NCBI RefSeq assembly: GCF_001427305.1
Contig: NZ_LMFZ01000007.1
Span: 36,953-100,952 of the forward strand
DNA from: Duganella sp. Root1480D1
GTDB taxonomy: Bacteria; Pseudomonadota; Gammaproteobacteria; Burkholderiales; Burkholderiaceae_D
Length of the DNA: 64,000 bases
Direction: 5' to 3'
The position numbers were made by a program, and so were the translations under genes. Below, piece after piece: positions 54,127 through 63,482 of this stretch. The notes under the pieces are model-generated. The model was given only the letters and a program-made list of their open reading frames with translations, did not search any database and was not told where the DNA came from. Within the stretch, counting starts at the first letter, position 1. Every line of letters begins with the position of its first letter.

Positions 54127-56454
54127 TCAGGCACCAACACGGAATCGCGACACGGAGTTCTTCAACTCCTGCGCCAGCGAGGTCAGTTTGCGAACCGAGC
54201 TAGCGGTTTGCTGGGTACCGTCCTGGGTTTGCTGCGTTACCTGCAGGATGTGCTGCATATTGTGCGCCACGCCGTTTGCCGACGTCGCCTGCATCCCGGT
54301 TGCGTAGGAAATGCCCTGAATCAGTTCCGCCAGGCGGTTCGAAACCTGCGAAATGTCCTGCAGTGCGGTACCTGCCGCGTCGGACAGTTTGGCACCTTCA
54401 ACCACACCCTGCGTGGATTTTTCCATAGCGGCTACGGCGTCGTGGGTGTCGGTCTGAATGGTTTTCACCAGCGCACCGATCTGCTTGGCCGCTTCGGCGG
54501 AACGTTCCGCCAGTCGCTGAACCTCTTCCGCAACCACCGAGAAGCCTCGGCCTGCTTCACCTGCCGATGCCGCCTGGATCGCCGCGTTCAGCGCCAGCAC
54601 GTTGGTCTGTTCGGTAATGTCGGAAATCAGCTCGGTAATTTCACCAATCTCCTGCGAGGATTCACCCAGTCGCTTGATGCGCTTCGAGGTTTCCTGGATC
54701 TGCTCGCGGATCTCGTCCATACCCTTGATCGCGTTCTGCACCGCGTCCGCACCCTGGCGTGCCGCATCAACCGACTGGCGCGCAACGTCCGCCGATTCTG
54801 CCGCGCTGCGCGACACGTCGGTAATTTCGTTGGCCATCTTCACGACGGTGTTCGATGCATCCTGAATCTCTTTCGACTGCGCTGCCGATGCTGCCAGCAG
54901 GTCGTTCGAAATGCCCTGTGCGTGGCTGGAAGCGGAGGTAACCTGTTCCGCGGTGACGGTCACACGGCCGACCAGGCCGCGCAGCTCTTCCACGGTGTAG
55001 TTGACCGAGTCGGCAATCGCGCCGGTAATGTCTTCGGAAACGGTTGCCTGCACGGTCAAGTCGCCGTCCGCCACTTCCTGCAGTTCGTTCATCAGGCGCA
55101 AAATTGCGGCCTGGTTCTGCTCGTTAATGGCCTTGGTTTCTTCTTCCTGCTGCTGCGCTTTCTGGCGCATGGCTTCCGCTTCCTGGCGGCGCCGCTCGGA
55201 AGCGCGGCCACGGTTCTGGGAATCGAGCAGCAGCACGCGGCCGATCGCCGCAGCGGAGACCAGGGTCACCACCAGGCCAACCACCATCAGCCAGAACGAA
55301 ATACCCAGCGAGTCCTGCTGTTCGCGCAGCTTGGTCTGCAGGTTGGCGAAGTTGTTACGGACGTCTTCGTTCTCATTGAACAGCAGGCGTTCCGCGCTCT
55401 TCGCGGCGGAGAATTTTTCCAGACGGTCCAGAATGAACTTGACCAGCTTGTCGTAGTCTTCAAAGCCTTTTTTCAGGGCTTGCAGGTTTTCGCGGGTCTC
55501 GCCATCCTTCACGGCCGGCAGGCCGAGCTGGTCGCTGCCGCCCAGGAAGCCGTCCACGGTCTGGCGGAACACGGTGGCGTCGCGGCCCAGCTGGAACGCC
55601 GTTTCGGAGGAGGAAATGCCGCCCTCGGTCAGGAAGGCCGAAGCGCTACGGCTCATGCGCTGGGTCAGCATGCCCAGCTTGCCCAGCGCCGCCAGTTCCT
55701 TGGCGCTGCCGCCCTGCTTCAGGCGCGCCGACGAGACTTCTTCGGTCAGCGACAGCAGGTCAGGCGACATGGCGTTCAGTTTTTGCAGGGTCTCGTCCAG
55801 ACCCGCCAGGTCCCACTTGTATTTGGCGATGGTGGCAGCCGCCTTGTCGGAAGCGGTCCACTTCTTGCGGGCGTCGTTCAGGGTCGGCAGCACCGCGCCT
55901 GGCGCCGACAGCACCGAGTGGCCGGCATAGCGGCCGCCGTCGGCCAGCGTCAGCAGCGCGCGATTCAGTTCGCTGCGGCTGTCTTCCAGCTGCTTGATCG
56001 CTTGCTGATTACCCTTAATCGCGTTAGGCGCCGCCTTGCCGATACGCTGCGAGTGCATCAGCACGTCGGAAGCGATCTGGGTACGGGTCGAGGTCACGCC
56101 GCTGTTGTACGCGTTCCATGCCACGAACACCACCGACAGCAGCAGGGACACGCCCAGCGTGGTGGACAGCAGGCTCAGCTGGCGTGCGCTCGGCAGGTGG
56201 CCGATCAGCGGCAGCTTGACGTTGGCCGCCGCTTCGCCCACCGAGCTGGTGCGCAGGCGCTGCAGCAGGCCGCGTGCGCCTTCTGCCGCTTCCGGGGTGA
56301 CGCCGTCGGTCGCTGCCGGTTGTTCAGCAGTGGCAACCGCCGCTTCTGGCGACCCGCCCTCGTACTGAGAATTGTTAAAGCTGGCAAACTCCGAATTGGA
56401 ACCCAGCTCGGCGCTGGCCTCCGGTGCGGAGCGCGACAAGAATTTAAATGCCAT
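54127..56454 (-). CDS. pilJ: Methyl-accepting chemotaxis protein PilJ
   Basis: The 775-residue receptor of the Pil-Chp system has transmembrane helices at about residues 92-115 and 385-407, a periplasmic PilJ-type helical sensor between them, a HAMP region and a cytoplasmic signalling domain with the hairpin tip [31 protein letters not shown] (about 612-645). About 90 cytoplasmic residues precede the first helix. The ATG at 56454 has GGGGGA upstream. It signals through PilI to ChpA. Confidence 0.95.
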   Translation of the reverse strand: MAFKFLSRSAPEASAELGSNSEFASFNNSQYEGGSPEAAVATAEQPAATDGVTPEAAEGARGLLQRLRTSSVGEAAANVKLPLIGHLPSARQLSLLSTTLGVSLLLSVVFVAWNAYNSGVTSTRTQIASDVLMHSQRIGKAAPNAIKGNQQAIKQLEDSRSELNRALLTLADGGRYAGHSVLSAPGAVLPTLNDARKKWTASDKAAATIAKYKWDLAGLDETLQKLNAMSPDLLSLTEEVSSARLKQGGSAKELAALGKLGMLTQRMSRSASAFLTEGGISSSETAFQLGRDATVFRQTVDGFLGGSDQLGLPAVKDGETRENLQALKKGFEDYDKLVKFILDRLEKFSAAKSAERLLFNENEDVRNNFANLQTKLREQQDSLGISFWLMVVGLVVTLVSAAAIGRVLLLDSQNRGRASERRRQEAEAMRQKAQQQEEETKAINEQNQAAILRLMNELQEVADGDLTVQATVSEDITGAIADSVNYTVEELRGLVGRVTVTAEQVTSASSHAQGISNDLLAASAAQSKEIQDASNTVVKMANEITDVSRSAAESADVARQSVDAARQGADAVQNAIKGMDEIREQIQETSKRIKRLGESSQEIGEITELISDITEQTNVLALNAAIQAASAGEAGRGFSVVAEEVQRLAERSAEAAKQIGALVKTIQTDTHDAVAAMEKSTQGVVEGAKLSDAAGTALQDISQVSNRLAELIQGISYATGMQATSANGVAHNMQHILQVTQQTQDGTQQTASSVRKLTSLAQELKNSVSRFRVGA

Positions 56455-56510
56455 TACTACGTCCCCCGATAGCTTTCGATATATTGCGCCTGCCCGATGG
56501 CAGCGCGAGA

Positions 56511-57059
56511 TTACAGGCCGATTTGCAGGAACCGCGCATCGTGCACCAGTTGGCCCAGGTCCAGCCTGGTCCACTGCTGCCCGTCACGGTCTTTGAATTG
56601 CTGGCCACCCCAGGCAGCTTGCCCATTGTCCGCCGGTGCTTCTTCCACCATTTCGTCCAGGTTGCGCAAGCCAAGCACACGCCCGGCCAGGATTGCGACG
56701 TTGAAGCCGAGGTGGGTGGCCAACGTCACCAGGCGGCTGTCCGGACCCGGCTGGGTGCCGGCCTCGCCCATATAGCGCGCCAGGTCGACCACACCGACCA
56801 GGTTGCCGCGGATATTGGACAGGCCGCGATACCAGTCCTGCGACAGCGGTACTGCTGTCACGGCCTGGAACGGCACGATTTCGCCGACCTGGGTCAGGTC
56901 CAGCAGGCAGCGGCGGCCGCCCAGCAGCACGCCCAGCTCGCGGCCTGCATTGCCCGTGCCGGCCTTGGCGGCCTGCATGCGCTCCAGCAGCGTCACTTGG
57001 TACTGCCGCAAGCGGCTGCGGCGTTCAGCGCCGGTCGGCGCCTGCTGTTCGGTCGTCAT
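56511..57059 (-). CDS. pilI: CheW-like adaptor PilI
   Basis: The 182-residue CheW-domain protein ([44 protein letters not shown]) couples PilJ to ChpA. It lies between pilH and pilJ in the conserved order. Confidence 0.93.
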   Translation of the reverse strand: MTTEQQAPTGAERRSRLRQYQVTLLERMQAAKAGTGNAGRELGVLLGGRRCLLDLTQVGEIVPFQAVTAVPLSQDWYRGLSNIRGNLVGVVDLARYMGEAGTQPGPDSRLVTLATHLGFNVAILAGRVLGLRNLDEMVEEAPADNGQAAWGGQQFKDRDGQQWTRLDLGQLVHDARFLQIGL

Positions 57060-57062
57060 CGT

Positions 57063-57428
57063 TTAACCGAGTGCCGCGATCTTGGCCAGCAGCTCGGCTG
57101 CATCGACCGGTTTCACCAGGTAATCCTTGGCGCCCTGGCGAATGCCCCAGATGCGGTCGGTTTCCTGGTTCTTGGACGAGCAGATGATGATCGGCACGTC
57201 CTGCAGTTCCGGGTCCTTGGCGATGGCGCGCGTGACCTGGAAGCCGTTCTGGCCAGGCATCACCACGTCCATCAGGATCAGTTGCGGCTTGTCGGCCTTG
57301 ATCTTGGCCATGGCTTCTTCGCCGTTTTCAGCGGTAGAAACGGTGAAGCCGCTGCGTACCAGGATGTCGGTCAGGTAATAACGCTCGGTAGGCGAGTCGT
57401 CTACGATCAGGATTCGTTGAATGGCCAT
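57063..57428 (-). CDS. pilH: Twitching motility response regulator PilH
   Basis: The 121-residue single receiver domain has VDDSPTERYYL, phospho-acceptor Asp in LILMDVVMPGQNG (about residue 53) and Lys in YLVKPVD. PilH opposes or tunes PilG in pilus retraction control. It is 3 nt upstream of pilI. Confidence 0.94.
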   Translation of the reverse strand: MAIQRILIVDDSPTERYYLTDILVRSGFTVSTAENGEEAMAKIKADKPQLILMDVVMPGQNGFQVTRAIAKDPELQDVPIIICSSKNQETDRIWGIRQGAKDYLVKPVDAAELLAKIAALG

Positions 57429-57452
57429 GCTTTACTCTCTGTATTACGGTGT

Positions 57453-57851
57453 TTACGCACTGGCGGCGGCGGTGTGCTCTCGCACCGCAGCCAGCAGGCT
57501 ATCTTTGGTGAAGGGTTTGGTCAGGTAGGCAGCCGAACCGACCATGGCGCCGCGCGCACGGTCGAACAGGCCATCCTTGGATGAGAGCATCAGCACTGGG
57601 GTGGAATGAAACTTGGCGCTCTTTTTGATCAGGGCGCAGGTTTGGTAACCATCCAGCCGCGGCATCAGGATGTCGCAGAAGATCAGCGCCGGCTGCTGGT
57701 CATTGATCTTGGCCAGCGCGTCGAAGCCGTCTTCGGCCAGGATTACCTGGTATCCCGCCTGGGTCAGGAAAATTTCTGCAGACCGACGAATGGTGCTGCT
57801 ATCGTCGATCACCATGATTTTCAGTCCGGTTCCTTGCGGTTTATTCGTCAT
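57453..57851 (-). CDS. pilG: Twitching motility response regulator PilG
   Basis: The 132-residue single receiver has VIDDSSTIRRSAEIFL, Asp in LIFCDILMPRLDGY (about residue 60) and Lys in YLTKPFTKD. PilG promotes pilus extension via PilB. It is the first gene of the operon; the AT-rich gap upstream holds its promoter. Confidence 0.94.
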   Translation of the reverse strand: MTNKPQGTGLKIMVIDDSSTIRRSAEIFLTQAGYQVILAEDGFDALAKINDQQPALIFCDILMPRLDGYQTCALIKKSAKFHSTPVLMLSSKDGLFDRARGAMVGSAAYLTKPFTKDSLLAAVREHTAAASA

Positions 57852-57939
57852 TTCTAAAGTATTCGCTCAATAGTCTCGCTACGATAGCACAGGGGGAGGG
57901 CCTGTGGCAGATCATGCTGCTGAAAAGAAACACTTATTT

Positions 57940-57991
57940 ATTTGAAAACTTGGAAACATTCATTATTTGTCAAGTAACTGAGTTTTCAAAT
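57940..57991. promoter_or_regulatory. 11-bp inverted repeat between rubredoxin and pilG
   Basis: ATTTGAAAACT (57940-57950) and AGTTTTCAAAT (57981-57991) are perfect arms separated by 30 bp. A minus-strand TTGACA (57973-57968) lies in the interval. The location, about 90-140 nt upstream of pilG and 10 nt after the rubredoxin stop, permits either an operator for the pil-chp promoter or a long-loop RNA hairpin. No clear -10 box is visible at optimal spacing. Confidence 0.45.
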
Positions 57992-58000
57992 ATATAACTT

Positions 58001-58192
58001 TTAGATCGCCACCATTTCGAAATCATCCTTGCGCGCGCCGCATTCGGGGCAAGTCCAGTTCATCGGCACATCGGCCCAGCGGGTGCCTGGTGCAATGCCT
58101 TCTTCCGGCAAGCCTGCGGCTTCGTCGTAAATCCATCCGCAGATCAGGCACATCCAGCTTTGGAATTCCTGGCTTGGTTCATTGCTGCTCAC
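58001..58192 (-). CDS. rubA: Rubredoxin
   Basis: The 63-residue iron protein has the two cysteine knuckles CLICG and CPECGARKDDFE, with the usual WIYDEAAGLPEEGIAPGTRW core. It is a small electron carrier. Divergent from thiD, as in many betaproteobacteria. Confidence 0.95.
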   Translation of the reverse strand: MSSNEPSQEFQSWMCLICGWIYDEAAGLPEEGIAPGTRWADVPMNWTCPECGARKDDFEMVAI

Positions 58193-58249
58193 GTTGAGTC
58201 ACCTTCTAATAAAGTAAAATGCTGAATTAGGTATCTTAATCTACCCGCC

Positions 58250-59059
58250 GTGCAAAACCAAACATCTCCCCTGATCCTGACATTTGGCGTGGCCGATCCG
58301 GTCGGCGCGGTTGGCGTGCATGCCGACCTGGCTGTATTCAATGCCCTGGGTTGCCGCGGCCTGTCCGCCACCACCGCCCTGCTGGTGGGCGACAGTGCGC
58401 GCGTCGAAGACCAGCAGCATGTCGATCCCGACTGGGTGGCCGACCAGGCCCGCATGGTACTGGAAGACGTACCGGTGCAAGCCTTCAAGGTCGGCGCGCT
58501 GGACCACCTGGAGCATGTCTCCACCCTGGCCGAAATCGTCTCCGACTATCCCGATGCGCCGCTGGTGCTCGATCCCTTCGGCAGCCAATTGCCGCCGCCG
58601 GGCGACGAAGACGATCCGGAAGAACTGCTGACGGTGCTGCGCCAGCTGCTGGTGCCGCAAGGCACGCTGCTGATGCTGTCCGAAGTCGAGCTGGCGCGCA
58701 TGGCTGAAACCTGGCGCGAGCTGGGCAACGGCGAAACCATGGCCGACGACGCCGAGCACCTGATCGACCTCGGTTGCGAATACGTGCTGGTGACCGGCAC
58801 CAATGCCGGCAGCGGCCAGCGCGCCAACACCCTGTATAACGCCGAAGGCGTGCTGCGTCACGATAAATGGCAACACCTGCCCGGCCCCTTCGTGGGCGCC
58901 GGCGGCACCCTGTCGGCCGCCATCGCCGCTTACCTGGCGCACGGCCTGGCCGTGCCGGAAGCGGTGGAACGCGCCGAGCAATACACTTACCAGACCCTGC
59001 TTCATGCCCAGCGCTACGGCATGGGGCGCTTTGTCCCCAATCGATTCTTCAAACTATGA
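58250..59059 (+). CDS. thiD: Hydroxymethylpyrimidine/phosphomethylpyrimidine kinase
   Basis: The 269-residue ribokinase-fold enzyme phosphorylates HMP and HMP-P for thiamine synthesis. The N-terminal block [26 protein letters not shown] and the C-terminal ATP/anion-hole region [19 protein letters not shown] are seen; the usual GAGCTF-like motif has Gly for Cys. The start is GTG 58250. Its stop overlaps the hemL ATG (ATGA). Confidence 0.9.
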   Translation: MQNQTSPLILTFGVADPVGAVGVHADLAVFNALGCRGLSATTALLVGDSARVEDQQHVDPDWVADQARMVLEDVPVQAFKVGALDHLEHVSTLAEIVSDYPDAPLVLDPFGSQLPPPGDEDDPEELLTVLRQLLVPQGTLLMLSEVELARMAETWRELGNGETMADDAEHLIDLGCEYVLVTGTNAGSGQRANTLYNAEGVLRHDKWQHLPGPFVGAGGTLSAAIAAYLAHGLAVPEAVERAEQYTYQTLLHAQRYGMGRFVPNRFFKL

Positions 59060-60339
59060 CCATTTCGAAAAACGACACCCTGTTTGAACGCGCCCAGAAA
59101 ACCACCCCGGGCGGCGTCAACTCGCCGGTGCGCGCCTTCCGTTCGGTGGGCGGCACGCCGCGCTTCATCACCCGCGCCGAAGGTCCTTACTTCTGGGATG
59201 CGGACGGCAAGCGCTATATCGACTACATCGGCTCCTGGGGCCCGGCCATCGTCGGCCACGCCCATCCGCAAGTAGTGAAGGCGGTGCAGGACGCGGCGAC
59301 GCGCGGCCTGTCCTTCGGCGCGCCAACCGAAGCGGAAATCGAGATGGCGGAAGAAATCTGCCGCCTGGTGCCGTCGATCGAACAGGTGCGCCTGGTCTCC
59401 TCCGGCACGGAAGCGACCATGAGCGCGCTGCGCCTGGCGCGCGGCGCCACCGGCCGCGACAAGATCGTCAAGTTCGAAGGCTGCTACCACGGCCACGCCG
59501 ACTCCCTGCTGGTGAAAGCGGGCAGCGGCCTGCTCACCTTCGGCAACCCGACCTCGGCCGGCGTGCCGGAAGACTTCGTGAAACACACCCTGGTGCTGGA
59601 CTACAACAACGTGGAGGCGATCCGCACCGCGTTTGAAGAATACGGCGACGAAATCGCCTGCGTCATCGTGGAACCGGTGGCCGGCAATATGAACCTGATC
59701 AAGGGCACCCCGGAATTCCTGGGCGCGCTGCGCGAACTGTGCACCCGGCACGGCGCCATCCTGATATTCGACGAAGTGATGTGCGGCTTCCGCGTCGGCC
59801 TGGGCGGCGCACAGGCACGGTACGGCATCAAGCCGGACCTGACCGCGCTGGGCAAGGTGATCGGCGGCGGCTTGCCGGTGGCAGCCTTCGGCGGTTCCAG
59901 GGAACTGATGTCGAAAATGTCGCCGGTTGGCGCCGTGTACCAGGCCGGCACCCTGTCGGGCAATCCGGTTGCCGTGGCAGCCGGCATGACCACCCTGAAG
60001 CTGATCCAGCAGCCGGGCTTTTATGACGGTCTGGCCCGCAGCGCGCGCCGCCTGGCCGATGGCCTGACCGCCGCCGCGAAAGAAGCCGGCGTGACCTTCT
60101 GCGCCGATGCCGAAGGCGGCATGTTCGGCCTGTACTTCAGCGCCACCCCGCCCAACAACTACGCTGAAATGATGGCCGGCGACCGCGACAAGTTCAACCT
60201 GTTCTTCCACAAGATGCTGGACGAAGGCGTCTACTTCGCCCCCGCCGCCTTCGAAGCGGGTTTCGTCAGCGCGCAGCACGATGATGCCGTGATCGACGCC
60301 ACCATCGCTGCCGCGAAAAAAGTCTTCGCTACGCTCTAA
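59056..60339 (+). CDS. hemL: Glutamate-1-semialdehyde 2,1-aminomutase
   Basis: The 427-residue PLP enzyme makes 5-aminolevulinate for haem. Blocks: [55 protein letters not shown] and the PLP lysine in [16 protein letters not shown] (about residue 270). The ATG at 59056 overlaps the thiD stop; a much longer upstream frame is spurious. Confidence 0.97.
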   Translation: MTISKNDTLFERAQKTTPGGVNSPVRAFRSVGGTPRFITRAEGPYFWDADGKRYIDYIGSWGPAIVGHAHPQVVKAVQDAATRGLSFGAPTEAEIEMAEEICRLVPSIEQVRLVSSGTEATMSALRLARGATGRDKIVKFEGCYHGHADSLLVKAGSGLLTFGNPTSAGVPEDFVKHTLVLDYNNVEAIRTAFEEYGDEIACVIVEPVAGNMNLIKGTPEFLGALRELCTRHGAILIFDEVMCGFRVGLGGAQARYGIKPDLTALGKVIGGGLPVAAFGGSRELMSKMSPVGAVYQAGTLSGNPVAVAAGMTTLKLIQQPGFYDGLARSARRLADGLTAAAKEAGVTFCADAEGGMFGLYFSATPPNNYAEMMAGDRDKFNLFFHKMLDEGVYFAPAAFEAGFVSAQHDDAVIDATIAAAKKVFATL

Positions 60340-61451
60340 AGCACCGGCGCGCTGCCGAAAGGCCGCGCGTCCATCGGGATGTCGATCAGGAAGGTGGTGC
60401 CCAGCGCCGCGGAACTGGTGACGATGATGCTGCCGCCGTGGCTCTCCGCCACGCGGCGCGCATACGGCAGCCCGACTCCCCAGCCATCCTTGGTGCATTT
60501 GCCGCCGCGCGCGCGGCGGTAGACCTGGAAGATCGATTCCATCTCTTCCGGCGGGATCGGATCGCCCTCATTGTGCACGGACAATTGCACGCGCTGGCCA
60601 AGGCTGCCCACCCGCACCAGTACCGGCGTGCCCGGTGCACGATACTTGATCGCATTGCCCAGCAAGTTCTCCAGCGCCCGCTGCAGCGAGGCGCGGCACC
60701 AGTGCCCCACGGCCGACTCAAATTCCACCTGCACCTGCACTGCGCTGCGCTCGATCGTTTGCTGCGCAATCTCATACGCCAGCAAGGCCAGGTCGAATTC
60801 CTCCAGGTGCAGCGGCAGGCGCTGTCCACCTTCAAACACCATGCAATCGAGCAGGTCGCGTGTCATGGCCTCGATGCGCTGCGCGTTCACCACGATGCGC
60901 TCGGCCAGGCGGCGGATATCGTCGCTCGGCGCCTTGCTTTCGATCACCTGCGCCGCCACGCTGACCGTCGACAGCGGCGTGCGCAAATCATGCGTCAGGG
61001 CGGCGATGAACTGCTCGCGCAGCGCCGACTGGATCAGCGCAAATGCCGTCACGCTTTCGCGGATGGCGCTGTCGATCGAGGTGGCAATCGCTTCACGCTG
61101 CTCATGCGTCAGCGTCACGTTGCCCTGGTGCAGCATCTTGAACAGCACCTGCCGGAACAACTGGTATTCGCGGATCAGGGTGGTGGTGTCATAGCCGCTC
61201 AGGCGCGCCCGCTCGCCGCCATGCTCTTGTGCGATCAGCGCCACGTCGACCCCGCTGGCCTGGTAAAACTCTTGCGTCAGCAGGCGCGCCAGGTGTTCGT
61301 AAAAAGTCGGCAAGGTGTTCAGCAAGATCGGATCGGGCAGCTCGCCGGCCTTGCCCAGCGTCTCCCGCGCGGCCTGGCGCCAGGCGTCGATCACCTGGTC
61401 GCGCAGCGCCAGCATCGCTTGCGATGAAGGAGACAAACCGACCTCAGTCAT
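60336..61451 (-). CDS. Soluble sensor histidine kinase with RsbR-like N-terminus
   Basis: The 371-residue protein has an N-terminal helical domain (about residues 10-145) resembling the RsbR/RsbRD non-haem globin-like sensor, the HisKA site [13 protein letters not shown] (about residue 155) and an ATPase domain with [12 protein letters not shown] and [18 protein letters not shown]. No transmembrane segment is seen, so the signal is cytoplasmic. AGGAGG precedes the ATG. No response regulator is adjacent. It overlaps the convergent hemL by 4 nt. Confidence 0.87.
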   Translation of the reverse strand: MTEVGLSPSSQAMLALRDQVIDAWRQAARETLGKAGELPDPILLNTLPTFYEHLARLLTQEFYQASGVDVALIAQEHGGERARLSGYDTTTLIREYQLFRQVLFKMLHQGNVTLTHEQREAIATSIDSAIRESVTAFALIQSALREQFIAALTHDLRTPLSTVSVAAQVIESKAPSDDIRRLAERIVVNAQRIEAMTRDLLDCMVFEGGQRLPLHLEEFDLALLAYEIAQQTIERSAVQVQVEFESAVGHWCRASLQRALENLLGNAIKYRAPGTPVLVRVGSLGQRVQLSVHNEGDPIPPEEMESIFQVYRRARGGKCTKDGWGVGLPYARRVAESHGGSIIVTSSAALGTTFLIDIPMDARPFGSAPVL

Positions 61452-61589
61452 TCAGCCTCCTGGAAAATGTGAATTGTGAATCGAAAGAATGTGGCGGAGA
61501 TACTTTCGTGTCAATACACAGCGGAATGCAGTAAATAACCGACAAGTACAAAAGCGGCGCGGCACGGGCGTGCCGGGCAGGCGTGGGCA

Positions 61590-61622
61590 AACACTGCTTA
61601 ACCAATGGTTACAGGCAGTGTT
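61590..61622. promoter_or_regulatory. Nested palindrome in the gap between the exported-protein genes and the kinase gene
   Basis: Outer arms AACACTGC (61590-61597) and GCAGTGTT (61615-61622) enclose TAACCA-A-TGGTTA (61599-61611). A separate palindrome, CGGCACG-GG-CGTGCCG, lies at 61560-61575. Both are downstream of the 61640-62497 gene and upstream of the kinase gene on the same strand. There is no T-run, so a rho-independent terminator is not clear; an operator or RNA-stability element remains possible. Confidence 0.4.
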
Positions 61623-61639
61623 GCAATCTTGCAGCGTGA

Positions 61640-62497
61640 TTAGCGCGCCGGCGAACCGGCCGGCGCCTCGCACTCGGCCGCTGCCGGGCGGGTGCGCTGG
61701 AGCGGCACCGACATCAACCAGCCGCGCAGGTTCCTGATCAGCGCCCGGCCGCAGTGTTCGCTGATCGGTTCTGCCCGTTCGAGCGCATCGGTCTGCCCTT
61801 CCAGGTAATGGAAGGTCCGTTGGGCACCGGCGGCCCCCGCGGCCGGTGCCAGCGCATGCTTGCGCACGATCTCCACCGAGGCGCGGAACAGTGCGGCGCT
61901 CGCCTCGCGCAGCCGCAGGCCGCCGTCCTTTTGCCAGAATACGGCCTCATTCTCGACTTCGACCGCGCGCGACACCACCCGTACCGTGTTGCTGTAGACC
62001 GGCTGCTCGCTGCCGCCCTGGAATACGGACACGGTGTTATCAATGATCAGCGCGGTCTGGTCCTGCGTCATGTAAAACACCGGCGTGCTGGAAATCCGCC
62101 AGCCCGACTGTGGCCGGGCATTGGGCGCCAGCAAGGGCACGCCCGCCCGCTCGGCCAGTTCACCGTAGTTGAAGGAGTCCAGCGTTTTCCTAAACGGCAC
62201 CAGGATCCGGTCGGCGTCGGTTTGCATCTCGCTGAGTTGCTCTTTCCTTTGGCCGTTGACCACCGCCGCATGCGTCACCAGGGCCACGATAAAGCCAAGC
62301 AGGCCAGGCGCCGGGTACAGCATGGTGCCCGGCTCCTGCCCTGCCTTGTCGAAATTGACCTGGCCGCGGAAATCGACTTTTTCCCTGGCCGGCAAACTCA
62401 GCGACCAGGCGGCATCGGGCTCGACCGATTCGCTCGCCTGCGTGGCCGGCATGCAGGCCAACAGCGCGGCCAACGCAATCAGGATCTGGCGTGCCAT
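61640..62497 (-). CDS. Exported protein of unknown function
   Basis: The 285-residue protein has a signal peptide (IALAALLACMPATQAS, about residues 6-21). A hydrophobic stretch (LLGFIVALVTHAAVV, about 66-80) could be a membrane segment. No known motif is recognised. Its ATG overlaps the stop of the upstream lipoprotein gene (TGATG), so they are translationally coupled and probably act together in the envelope. Confidence 0.7.
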   Translation of the reverse strand: MARQILIALAALLACMPATQASESVEPDAAWSLSLPAREKVDFRGQVNFDKAGQEPGTMLYPAPGLLGFIVALVTHAAVVNGQRKEQLSEMQTDADRILVPFRKTLDSFNYGELAERAGVPLLAPNARPQSGWRISSTPVFYMTQDQTALIIDNTVSVFQGGSEQPVYSNTVRVVSRAVEVENEAVFWQKDGGLRLREASAALFRASVEIVRKHALAPAAGAAGAQRTFHYLEGQTDALERAEPISEHCGRALIRNLRGWLMSVPLQRTRPAAAECEAPAGSPAR

Positions 62498-63189
62498 CAG
62501 TTTGCCAGCGGCTTGAGGATGGCCTGGCGCGCCTCTTCAATCGCCTGGAAATAGGCATTGCTCAAGCCAGGGAAAGCCGGCGCCTCATCCCAGTTGCCGT
62601 GCGCGCTCTTTTGCCGCAACACCGGCTGGTACCAGTCATAGGAATTGTCCTTGAGGTTGACCATATAGCTGACGCCGCTCACGATACCCTTGGGGTCGCC
62701 TGTTGGAATATAGGAAGAATAAGGGCGGGTGATGCCGACTTCGGTCAACTCCACCACCAGCAGCTTGTCGAGCCGGTATTTCGATCGCAGCGATGCGTAA
62801 TCCCTGGCGGCCGCATTGCGCGCCGTGGCGCTGGCTTTCGGCAACTGGTCGGCCGCAATCGGCTCGTCGATCATGACCGGCACCTGGCCCTTCAGTTTCA
62901 GCGCTTCGGCGATGTCGCCCTTCAGGCTGGCCAGGTCGTCAGCCGGCAAGGTCCGGGTATGGGCCGTCAGCGCGGCATTCGCAACCGAGGCGGCAACGCG
63001 GGTCAGCGGCCAATCGGCGCCGGGGAAACTGGTATCGACCTTCGGCAGCCTGCTCATCGCGACACCGACCCGCAACCCCGGTTCAGCAAAGACCCTGAAG
63101 CCCTTCGATACCGGGGCTTGGGGCGCGCTGGCGCAGCCGCTCAGGAGTGCTGCGGCAACGGCAGCCAGCAGTCCAAATCGGAAGCTCAT
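62497..63189 (-). CDS. Lipoprotein of unknown function
   Basis: The 230-residue protein has lipobox LLSGC (cysteine about residue 19). The mature region has a mixed alpha/beta pattern (LRVGVAMSRLPKVDTSF, YRLDKLLVVELTEVGITRPYSSYIP, GVSYMVNLKDNSYDWYQPV). I do not recognise a family; GVSYMVNL and LLVVELTE segments suggest a beta-rich domain. It is the first gene of a coupled pair with the 61640 gene. Confidence 0.7.
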   Translation of the reverse strand: MSFRFGLLAAVAAALLSGCASAPQAPVSKGFRVFAEPGLRVGVAMSRLPKVDTSFPGADWPLTRVAASVANAALTAHTRTLPADDLASLKGDIAEALKLKGQVPVMIDEPIAADQLPKASATARNAAARDYASLRSKYRLDKLLVVELTEVGITRPYSSYIPTGDPKGIVSGVSYMVNLKDNSYDWYQPVLRQKSAHGNWDEAPAFPGLSNAYFQAIEEARQAILKPLAN

Positions 63190-63270
63190 CTCAGCCCTTT
63201 CGTGTAGTTAAAATTTCCGCAACCGGGAGTTGCGACGAAATTTTACCTATCAAACGGGACTTAGCAAATG

Positions 63271-63302
63271 AATATGTTGCCCAATTTCAACAAATATGTT
63301 GC
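63271..63302. promoter_or_regulatory. Direct repeat upstream of the lipoprotein pair
   Basis: AATATGTTGC occurs at 63271-63280 and 63293-63302, 22 bp apart (about two helical turns), in the AT-rich region about 80-115 nt upstream of the lipoprotein start. Same-face spacing is compatible with cooperative binding of an activator. Confidence 0.3.
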
Positions 63303-63410
63303 AGTAGTGCAAGAACGGTAATGGTGGGGCGGGACCGGATGGTCATTCGCGCTCTACAGATTGACGAAGGCATTTTCACCACGCAACCATTTGCCGGCAT
63401 CTTGCTGCCC

Positions 63411-63435
63411 AGTGCGCAACCAGGTGTTGCGCACT
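63411..63435. other. Perfect 10-bp hairpin downstream of the acyltransferase gene
   Basis: AGTGCGCAAC (63411-63420), loop CAGGT, GTTGCGCACT (63426-63435) is a strong hairpin about 50 nt after the acyltransferase stop. Neither side has a T-run, so termination would be inefficient; an mRNA 3'-end stabiliser is another possibility. I see nothing else in 63303-63482. Confidence 0.5.
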
Positions 63436-63482
63436 GCCGGCACGCGAAACCACGCACAACGTATTGGTGCAGACCGGCTTCG

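Noticed and set aside
54208..56472. Long open frame on the plus strand opposite pilJ
   Set aside because: Composition is low-complexity and no motif is seen; pilJ on the other strand is certain.
58867..59055. N-terminal extension of hemL by 63 residues
   Set aside because: It lies inside thiD in another frame, and the family N-terminus begins at 59056.
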